Notes under the pieces: model-generated
What the model was told of the DNA's origin: nothing
Databases searched by the model: none
The model's input: the letters and a program-made list of their open reading frames with translations, nothing else
Shown: in pieces, positions 17,062 to 23,786 of the stretch
Layout: each line of letters starts with the position of its first letter
How positions within the stretch are numbered: the first letter of the stretch is position 1
Translations under genes and position numbers: made by a program
IMG/VR virus record: IMGVR_UViG_3300006921_000132
Coordinates: 1-25,563 of that record
Reading direction: 5' to 3' (one strand)
Source: a virus
Length of the DNA: 25,563 bases

Positions 17062-17813
17062 TATCTAGTTATTTCAAGTTGTATTTTCTTTTGTTCTTCT
17101 TGCCCTGCTATTTGTATTAGTGTAGGATCTTTTACAATTACACCTGCATGCGCAAGTATTTTTATAACTAAATTAACTTGTTCAGATTTATGCAATTCAA
17201 AATCATAAGCATTCCCTGGCTGGAATTCATAAGCATTATTAGCTGTTCTTGTAAAACTCCATTTAGGTTGTTGTGGAATTTTAACGTAATCTATCTGTGC
17301 CGATGTTAATGTAGTTGGTAAAAATTTTATATTGGTATCTATTGTAGAGGTAGCAGCCGTTTCTTGATTGCTAGTGTTAGCAGATAACGACTCCAAATAA
17401 TATACCGGATAGTCTAAACTAGGTTTAGTTAATTTTGAAGCATTTATATATGATAACTCAGATTTTTTAACTTCTTGTAGGTTAATTGTTCTGCTTCCTG
17501 ATGTTATATTTATAATTCTATATAAGTCAACAGGTAATATAGATGACCCATTGCTTATACTTAATGTAGCTTCTTTAGATAGTATATCTATCTTTTCTTT
17601 TATGTTTCTTGGCAAATCTCCATACTCATCGTTTACAACAAAACTTTTTTTCCTGTTCATTGCTCTGTTATAATCAAAGAATGATTTTTCAAGTAAGTCT
17701 AATTGCACTTGTGCACCGATTTTATTAAATTGATCAGGTGTCAAATATCCTCTACCTTCTTTGTTCATTATAGAAAGTACGGTTCTATATACTGCATTTA
17801 CTGATATTGCCAT
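17061..17813 (-). CDS. Head-tail ring / tail-connector protein (crAss-like and marine phage type)
   Basis: Probable component of the rings stacked under the portal. It has 250 residues. The N-terminus reads VNAVYRTVLSIMNKEGRGYL then TPDQFNKIGAQVQLDLLEK, a helical pattern I recall from connector genes of crAss-like and marine phages. The middle contains LPVDLYRIINITSG and short strands, followed by IDYVKIPQQPKWSF. The C-terminal helices include FELHKSEQVNLVIKILAHAG and end with a Gln/Glu/Lys-rich tail. Its stop codon and the next gene's ATG overlap by one base (TAATG), which suggests translational coupling and stoichiometric production with the next ring protein. I cannot tell which ring it forms. 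Family resemblance is from memory, not from a search. Confidence 0.72.
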   Translation of the reverse strand: MAISVNAVYRTVLSIMNKEGRGYLTPDQFNKIGAQVQLDLLEKSFFDYNRAMNRKKSFVVNDEYGDLPRNIKEKIDILSKEATLSISNGSSILPVDLYRIINITSGSRTINLQEVKKSELSYINASKLTKPSLDYPVYYLESLSANTSNQETAATSTIDTNIKFLPTTLTSAQIDYVKIPQQPKWSFTRTANNAYEFQPGNAYDFELHKSEQVNLVIKILAHAGVIVKDPTLIQIAGQEEQKKIQLEITR

Positions 17814-17836
17814 AATATTTTTTTATATAATGATTA

Positions 17837-17852
17837 AGCCGCCGTAGCGGCT
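17837..17852 (-). terminator. UACG-tetraloop hairpin after the 264-residue gene
   Basis: On the minus strand the RNA reads AGCCGC-UACG-GCGGCU, a perfect six-pair stem closed by a C(UACG)G loop, another member of the very stable UNCG tetraloop class. It lies 15-30 bases after the stop of the 264-residue gene and 24 bases before the start of the next gene. There is no U-run after it (the following RNA is UAAUCAUUAUAUAAAAAAAU), so a simple rho-independent terminator is doubtful; RNA processing, mRNA protection or partial attenuation are alternatives. Confidence 0.65.
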
Positions 17853-17866
17853 CAACCACTACTGAC

Positions 17867-18661
17867 TTATTTTAGTCTTTTTTCAATTGTTTGGTAAACT
17901 TCAACACCTTCATCCGTTTTAAACCAAGCAGCTAATGCTGAATATGGATTTTCATCGAATGGAACTGTTATAAGTTTTCTACCTGTTGATCCCCAAGTAA
18001 ATGTTCTTTGGTCGTCAGATAATTTAATAATATGATTTTCTGCGGCTTTTATACCTAGATTTCTAATACTAATGTTTTCATCTTCCGCTAATTCTAAGAA
18101 CAATTCTGGATTGTTTCTAGCAAATAGTAATAAATCTCTTTTAAGTTCCTTAGAAGTCATCGTAGATACCTTAGATCCCAATTCTGACCTCAATATTGCT
18201 TCTGCATGATCAGGTTCAATTGTTTGTGCAGCTGTTAAAGCTGTAATTTCTAATTGTAAATAATCTAATTCATTTTCCGCAACTTTAACTGCGTCATATT
18301 CTTGGAAAGATAAACCATTTTTTGGATGTACTGCAAGAAATTTTTGTAATGTTTGTTTTTCTTTTGGTACAAAAAGTTTACCATTTCTAAAAGCAATATG
18401 ACTTAATCTTTGAGAACCTTTCATTTCATCTACAAATATTGTTTTTTGATTTTCACAATATTTAACTTCTCTTTCATAGCCAAGCTTATCATCAAAATGT
18501 AAAAAGCCTCTACTATTTAATATATACGTGATAGGTGTATCATTAATTGTTAATTCATATAACCTATCTTTGTATTCTATTTTTTCTTTTTGTTTTTGTT
18601 TTGTTGTGGCAACCACTTGCTGTTCCTCAACAGCCACCTCTGCTATTTTCTTTTTTGCCAT
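17867..18661 (-). CDS. Conserved late protein downstream of the capsid gene, function unknown
   Basis: A 264-residue protein. Residues 1-30 are a charged, low-complexity leader (Lys/Gln/Glu-rich). The remainder looks folded: an N-terminal beta-rich part (YELTINDTPITYILNSRGFL), a middle with the pattern VDEMKGSQRLSHIAFRNGKL followed by FVPKEKQTLQKFL, then a helical part (AVKVAENELDYLQLEITALT) and a C-terminal WGSTGRKLITVPF segment. I recall similar proteins next to capsid genes in uncultured marine phages and crAss-like relatives, always unassigned. The location between capsid and ring-protein genes suggests a head-completion, decoration or assembly role, but no catalytic motif supports a more precise call. 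It is isolated from both neighbours by stable hairpins, which may give it its own expression level. Confidence 0.85.
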   Translation of the reverse strand: MAKKKIAEVAVEEQQVVATTKQKQKEKIEYKDRLYELTINDTPITYILNSRGFLHFDDKLGYEREVKYCENQKTIFVDEMKGSQRLSHIAFRNGKLFVPKEKQTLQKFLAVHPKNGLSFQEYDAVKVAENELDYLQLEITALTAAQTIEPDHAEAILRSELGSKVSTMTSKELKRDLLLFARNNPELFLELAEDENISIRNLGIKAAENHIIKLSDDQRTFTWGSTGRKLITVPFDENPYSALAAWFKTDEGVEVYQTIEKRLK

Positions 18662-18685
18662 AATATAATATAATAAAAGTTTAAA

Positions 18686-18722
18686 ATAAAGGCATTGGGT
18701 GCCGAAGCACCCGTACCTTTAA
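18686..18722 (-). terminator. UUCG-tetraloop hairpin after the capsid gene (possible terminator or RNA-stabilizing element)
   Basis: Read on the minus strand, the RNA would be GGGUGC-UUCG-GCACCC, a perfect six-pair GC-rich stem (18697-18712) closed by a C(UUCG)G tetraloop. An outer AAAGG/CCUUU pairing (18716-18720 with 18688-18692) extends it. It lies 9-43 bases after the capsid stop codon, and the following RNA is A/U-rich (AUUUUAAACUUUUAUUA), though not a clean U-run. It stands out sharply from the otherwise AT-only spacers. It could attenuate transcription after the capsid gene or protect the upstream mRNA end. Confidence 0.7.
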
Positions 18723-18728
18723 TAGATA

Positions 18729-20135
18729 TTAAGAATCAAATCTAATGAAGTTGTTTGCAGCTTGTACTACTAAACATCTTTCAGATAGATAATGAATTTC
18801 CATTTTATCAACTCCAGAAGCAGTTGCACCACCTACTGAACCTGTAACCCAAGTTTTCATCTTTCTATCATCAGCTTGAGAAGCTCTATATCTTACGTGT
18901 AAGAATGGTCTTCTAACATTTGATGCTAATACTTGATCATAAACTGAGCTACTACCAGCTGGTAATAACACTCCTTTTAAACCTCCAGTTAAACCTCTTG
19001 TAGATTTATCATTAAGATATTTCCAGTCAGTTTTATAGAAGTCATAAGAACCTCTTCTGAAACCAGAGAAGCCAAGATTAAGCGCCATATCTTCAGAGTT
19101 GTTAAATACACCGTAAGATGTACCACCTGAATAGTATGCGTTTAAGCTCGCTAATAAATCATCCATTACGATGTTAGCGTCTCTATCTAAGAATAACATG
19201 TTTTCTTCAATAGCTCCTTGCTTATCTAATTCTTTTAACAAGTCATCAAATTCACCGATCTCAGGAGATGCGTTGAACTGTTGAGTTGCTACAATACCTC
19301 TTGAACCAATAGCTGAAAGTAAACCTTCAGATCCATCAGGAATATCAGAATCAGCGTTTGAAGCAGATTTTTCAGCTTCAACCATTGCCATTTCCATATA
19401 CTCTTCAAATCTAACGTTTGTATCACCACTAGCTTTTAAGTACCATAAATAACCTCCTTGTCCGCTTTCACCAGTTACTTCAACCCAGCCGATTTGTGCT
19501 GTGTCAGAACCATTGATTTCAAAGTGATCTTTAAGAATCATTGGCTTGTTAGTGAAAGTTTTAAAGCTAGGCTCAACCGATTCAGTCATTGAGTCAGTTC
19601 CTTTTTTGAATTCAGAACCGTAAACAAATAACTTAATAGTTTGATTTGAGTCATCTGTAATACCAGATAAGTGTCCAATTACATCATTACCATAAGGTAC
19701 GATAATTGGGTTTGTACCTACTGATTTTACAAAACCTTTAAATACTACACCTTCAACTTCACATACAACTGTATTACCAATTCTTAACGAATGTGCAATA
19801 TCAGAACCACCTGTGTTGTCAATATCTTTAATTTGAGATAATGATCCAGTAGCAGTTGCTACAGTTGCTTGATAAGCGATGTGTAATCTTCCTTGCTCAG
19901 ACCAAATAATTTGATCAGATTGTAATGGTGCTTCTGCACCTGCCATTTTTAAGAATCCAGCTACGGTTCTATTACCGTATCTTTCAACTTCTTTTTCATA
20001 CAGCTCTGGTAAAAATTGTTTAGCCCATCCATCATTTTGTATATCTAAATAACTACCTGCAGTAGTCATTTTTTGTACATTTGGACTTACTAAACTACTA
20101 GCACCAGGTCCTGTAAATACATTATTGTTTGCCAT
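18729..20135 (-). CDS. Major capsid protein (HK97-fold expected)
   Basis: Shell-forming protein of the head. Its 468 residues fall in the usual size range for crAss-like capsid proteins. The N-terminal arm (MANNNVFTGPGASSLVSPNV) leads into a strongly patterned region around WAKQFLPELYEKEV and GRLHIAY. Residues about 110-190 are beta-rich (NTVVCEVEGVVFKGFVKSVG), possibly an inserted domain or E-loop. A long acidic helix at about 240-260 (VRFEEYMEMAMVEAEK) looks like the spine helix, followed by GSRGIVATQQFN and a helical segment with DLLKELDKQG. The C-terminal part contains MKTWVTGSVGG. It follows the scaffold-like gene directly and is followed by a stable hairpin, a common layout for the most highly expressed late gene. 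The fold is inferred from family resemblance and position. Confidence 0.87.
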   Translation of the reverse strand: MANNNVFTGPGASSLVSPNVQKMTTAGSYLDIQNDGWAKQFLPELYEKEVERYGNRTVAGFLKMAGAEAPLQSDQIIWSEQGRLHIAYQATVATATGSLSQIKDIDNTGGSDIAHSLRIGNTVVCEVEGVVFKGFVKSVGTNPIIVPYGNDVIGHLSGITDDSNQTIKLFVYGSEFKKGTDSMTESVEPSFKTFTNKPMILKDHFEINGSDTAQIGWVEVTGESGQGGYLWYLKASGDTNVRFEEYMEMAMVEAEKSASNADSDIPDGSEGLLSAIGSRGIVATQQFNASPEIGEFDDLLKELDKQGAIEENMLFLDRDANIVMDDLLASLNAYYSGGTSYGVFNNSEDMALNLGFSGFRRGSYDFYKTDWKYLNDKSTRGLTGGLKGVLLPAGSSSVYDQVLASNVRRPFLHVRYRASQADDRKMKTWVTGSVGGATASGVDKMEIHYLSERCLVVQAANNFIRFDS

Positions 20136-20154
20136 TTTAAATTAATTTTTTAGT

Positions 20155-21339
20155 TTAATAATTTTTCAGTTTTAATTTTGCTCCCGAAAGATTATCACCT
20201 GAAATAACTTTCACTTTCATTCCACCGGCATCAACAAACCCATCTGCGGTTTTACGCGGATTCATGTTGATATTTTTAGCGTCTGCTGTTATTTGTTTAA
20301 CTGCATCAGCTTTACCTTGTTGATAAAAATGATTTGCTATAGAGTCAGGATTTGAAGCAGCAAATAAAGCTTTATGAAAATCACTTGCATTTGTTAATAA
20401 TTGATTTTTATCAACGTATTTATCAAAGACACTTGATAAATTCTGCGGTTTCACTTTGCTTACATCTTTAACATTAAACCTGTACTTCTTTTCTCCAACA
20501 TTGAAATTAAAACCTTTAAAATCTTTGTTGAACAACTTGTTAGTTTCTTGTTTAAAATGATTTGATTGCTTCTCTAATAATTCGTCAGCCTGCTTTTGCT
20601 CATTATTATAACGATTGAAAAATTCTATTGCTTTTTGCTGTTCAGGTAGTAACTTAGAGCCCAACTTGATCTCATCGTAATACTTATCCTTCAACTGTGT
20701 CAAAAAGCCTTTAGCTTTTGCAATCGCTTCTTTATAAGCTAATTTTTTTCTTTTTATTGTTCTTTCCTCGTCTATTTCTTCGTCATATGAAAATTCATCT
20801 TCCACAAGGAATTGTATTTCATCATAACTAAGATGAGGTTTAGTTTGTTTGTAATATTCAGTTAACAATGTGTTATCATCTACATTACTATAATCTGCGT
20901 TTAATCTAACGTAATCTTCTAAACTACCGCCAGTTTCATTCATAAAGTCTACAACTTTTTGAATATTTTCTGGTAAAGGTTGCGCGGTTGATTGGGCCTC
21001 TTCTATTGCTTCTTCAACTTCTTCTTGTAACTCTTCAACCTTTTCTTCAACTTCTTCGTCTGTAATTTCTTCTAAAACTACTTCTTCTTCTTCGCGTACT
21101 CCTTGCAGTTCCACTTCGGCTTCTTGCCCAGCTTCTTCATCTTCGCCGCTTCCGCGTAGCACGCCATCTTCTGTTTTTTGTTCTTGAACGGCATCTTGTT
21201 CTTGTTTAGGTGGTTTACTTAAATCTACTTTGTACATGTCAGTCTCTTTGTCATACTGAGAATCTTTCTGTACTTCTTGTTCTTTTTCGGCTGGAGTCTT
21301 CACTTCGTCTTCCAACACTTTTGCTTTAATTTCTGCCAT
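20155..21339 (-). CDS. Scaffold-like head assembly protein, acidic and helical
   Basis: Probable internal scaffold for capsid assembly. The 394-residue protein has a strongly acidic, Glu-dense stretch at about 65-117 (for example REEEEVVLEEITDEEVEEKV), a charged helical middle (about 190-270) and a more conserved-looking C-terminal segment (FHKALFAASNPDSIANHFYQ, then GKADAVKQI and NPRKTADGF). The ALFAASN...YQQGKADA type tail is familiar from scaffold genes just upstream of short-tailed-phage capsid genes, where the C-terminus contacts the capsid shell. It sits 19 bases upstream of the capsid gene, the classical scaffold position. No protease catalytic motif is evident. An alternative is a cargo or head-decoration protein. 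The call rests on position, composition and the C-terminal pattern. Confidence 0.72.
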   Translation of the reverse strand: MAEIKAKVLEDEVKTPAEKEQEVQKDSQYDKETDMYKVDLSKPPKQEQDAVQEQKTEDGVLRGSGEDEEAGQEAEVELQGVREEEEVVLEEITDEEVEEKVEELQEEVEEAIEEAQSTAQPLPENIQKVVDFMNETGGSLEDYVRLNADYSNVDDNTLLTEYYKQTKPHLSYDEIQFLVEDEFSYDEEIDEERTIKRKKLAYKEAIAKAKGFLTQLKDKYYDEIKLGSKLLPEQQKAIEFFNRYNNEQKQADELLEKQSNHFKQETNKLFNKDFKGFNFNVGEKKYRFNVKDVSKVKPQNLSSVFDKYVDKNQLLTNASDFHKALFAASNPDSIANHFYQQGKADAVKQITADAKNINMNPRKTADGFVDAGGMKVKVISGDNLSGAKLKLKNY

Positions 21340-21368
21340 AATAAAATATTATATAATTATTTAAAAAT

Positions 21369-23786
21369 TTATCTTGGATCAAATTGCTCTAATCCAAATC
21401 CACCTAAGTTATCCATACCTGCGGATTCAAAGTTTTTAGGTGGTTTACCAGTTTTTCTCTGGTCTATTAATTCACTTTGTTGAGAAGCTTGAATTTTTGT
21501 TCGCTCATCTTTACGATCTTCCTTCATCTTCTCTTTATCATTAATTACATTTGATTCAGCTTCTTTAAGCTGTATATTTAAATCAAATTCAAATTGCATT
21601 AATTCTTTTTTAATTGCTGCTTCTCTTTCTAATTTTTGTATATCAAATTGAGATTGTGCTTGTGCAATTTGTACTTTACTTTCTGCAATACCTTGTTGCT
21701 TTTGAACTTCTGCTTGAGCTGCTGCTTGTGATGATTGAGCGTTAGCTTCAGATTGTGATTGAATATTTTGTTGTGCTATTTGCTGATCAAGTTGTTGTTT
21801 TCTTTTTCTTCTTACTTTTAATAATTGATTAGCAAGTTTTAAATTTCTAACTTCTCTAACATCAATTGCGTCTTCAAGATTTATTTGTTGTTGTTGAATA
21901 GCCATTTGAATATTGTTTTCAAGAAGTTGTTTTTCTTCTGCATCCGGTGTTAATTCTAAAAATATTCCAAAGTCGTGTGTATGTAACTCTGTAATTTCAT
22001 TTAAGTTACCTACATTAAACTTACCTAGGGATTGCATAAATTGGTTATTTGTATTTGAGTATTCTAATACATCAGCTATTCTTAATGATACAGCTTCAGC
22101 GGTTTTTAAAGTTAAATACAAACCACCTTGTAATATATGTCGTGTTGCTGTATTACTATTAGCTGCTGCTATTTTTTGTAAACCAACTAAAGAATTTTTA
22201 TCAGGGCTGCTACCATCTCTTGCTTCATTTAATCCTGTAACATCTCGCATCATTTGTAAATAATAATTGTAAGATTGTATTAAGCTTGCAATTTTATTAT
22301 TACCACCACCTGTACGTAATTCTTGAATAGGTATTCTACCTGGGTTCATATCACCGTCTTGCGTCATTGATCTTCCTATAACAGAACCAGTTTGGAAATA
22401 CATATTCAATGCTTCCTGCGGATTGTAATTTGTACCATTACCTAAATCCACTTCAGCAAGGCCGTCCGCATCTAAATACACACCGTCTGGTACAAGCCTG
22501 GAAAGAACTTGTTGTAATTTTAAATGCGTTATTTGAATCATGTCTGCAAAAGATGTCATTCTGCCAACTAAAGATTCAGGCTTTCCTTTATATATTCTTG
22601 GAGCTACTATATTGTAACTCATTTGTACTTTTGTAATATCGGACTTAGGGCGTGTCATATTAACACACTTTTTCCATTTTAATAATTTTTCGTGTCCAAC
22701 TATTTTTGTTCCTTCATATAAAACCTCTATTGACCTACTTACTCTTTCAAATCTAGGTTCGCTTGAAGGAGGTGGATTGAATGCGTCTGTTTTTTCAATT
22801 GCTTTATCACCACCTGTTGCACCTTCTTTAATTTTATATACTTGATCTTCAAAAGTTTTATATTCAAAATGTAATACATAAACGTAATTAGCATCAATAC
22901 TATCTGCTGAGCTAAACTTTCTACCTAGCATATTACTTCCTGAACCGTACTGCTCTAATTTTTTAATGTCATCATTAGTTAATTCAGGAAATTGTTTTTT
23001 AAGTTCTGCTATAGTTAATTTTCTTACTTCACCTACATAATATAAATCATCAAAGTATGGTGATTCTGTATAAGAATAAACTAAATCAGAAGGGTCTACA
23101 TATTCTAATTTAATTCCTTCTGCTGTATTAAAACTATTTTTAACACAAGATATACCTAATACAGTTGTGTCATAATCTAATCTTTTCTTAAGTAAATGAT
23201 ATTTATTTAAATCAAATACATTTGCTAAAGCTTGTTCTTGCGCAATTTCTATACTCTGTTTATAGTTTAATTGCATGTGTAATTCTAGCTCTTCGTCAGA
23301 TTCAGGTAAATTGTTTGGGTCATTATTAAACGTATCTAATCCTGTCTGAGCTTCTACGTTTTGTTTAAATTCAAACAAACGCATATCTTCTAAATATCCT
23401 TTAACATATTCTGTTCTTGCTTCCGACGCAACACTATCAACTGAATATGCTTTTAAATTATATGTTCTTTCCTGTATACCGTTTACAACTATATCTACAA
23501 ACTTAGGTATAATAGGAACGGGCTTCCAGTCTAAATTAAGATATGATAAATCACCATTAATTGATAATTCGTTTTTATATTTATCTACACTCTGTTCGCC
23601 TCTTGCATATAATCTTAATCTATGAAAATTATCTCTATTAGCAAAGTAACGTGTATCTGACCCGTCTTTTCTAAACCATTCTGCCTCTATAGCATTACCG
23701 ATCTGTAAACCATATTGTTCACTAGCTTTCTCAGCGCCGCTTACAGCTTGACTTGGAAAAATACCTTTTTTAATTATCTTAGCCAT
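21369..23786 (-). CDS. Portal protein (crAss-like type)
   Basis: Twelve-fold ring at one capsid vertex through which TerL pumps DNA. At 805 residues it is in the large portal class of crAss-like and related short-tailed phages. The N-terminal half has the pattern I associate with these portals: a WF..DGSDTRYF start, then DWKPVPIIPKFVDIVVNG near residues 90-110 and a core with many short strands and helices. Roughly residues 630-775 are a long Gln/Ala/Glu/Lys-rich helical stretch (QQQINLEDAI, QAQSQFDIQKLERE, KEKMKEDRKDERTK), probably a coiled-coil barrel or crown. The last 30 residues are Gly/Pro-rich. The start ATG lies immediately after the terminase stop codon with no spacer and no Shine-Dalgarno, suggesting translational coupling. 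Position between TerL and the scaffold/capsid genes supports the call independently of sequence. Confidence 0.88.
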   Translation of the reverse strand: MAKIIKKGIFPSQAVSGAEKASEQYGLQIGNAIEAEWFRKDGSDTRYFANRDNFHRLRLYARGEQSVDKYKNELSINGDLSYLNLDWKPVPIIPKFVDIVVNGIQERTYNLKAYSVDSVASEARTEYVKGYLEDMRLFEFKQNVEAQTGLDTFNNDPNNLPESDEELELHMQLNYKQSIEIAQEQALANVFDLNKYHLLKKRLDYDTTVLGISCVKNSFNTAEGIKLEYVDPSDLVYSYTESPYFDDLYYVGEVRKLTIAELKKQFPELTNDDIKKLEQYGSGSNMLGRKFSSADSIDANYVYVLHFEYKTFEDQVYKIKEGATGGDKAIEKTDAFNPPPSSEPRFERVSRSIEVLYEGTKIVGHEKLLKWKKCVNMTRPKSDITKVQMSYNIVAPRIYKGKPESLVGRMTSFADMIQITHLKLQQVLSRLVPDGVYLDADGLAEVDLGNGTNYNPQEALNMYFQTGSVIGRSMTQDGDMNPGRIPIQELRTGGGNNKIASLIQSYNYYLQMMRDVTGLNEARDGSSPDKNSLVGLQKIAAANSNTATRHILQGGLYLTLKTAEAVSLRIADVLEYSNTNNQFMQSLGKFNVGNLNEITELHTHDFGIFLELTPDAEEKQLLENNIQMAIQQQQINLEDAIDVREVRNLKLANQLLKVRRKRKQQLDQQIAQQNIQSQSEANAQSSQAAAQAEVQKQQGIAESKVQIAQAQSQFDIQKLEREAAIKKELMQFEFDLNIQLKEAESNVINDKEKMKEDRKDERTKIQASQQSELIDQRKTGKPPKNFESAGMDNLGGFGLEQFDPR

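Noticed and set aside
17837-17852. Firm rho-independent terminator at the second hairpin
   Set aside because: The stem is strong but no U-run follows, so termination is only one of several possibilities; listed as a hairpin with reduced confidence.
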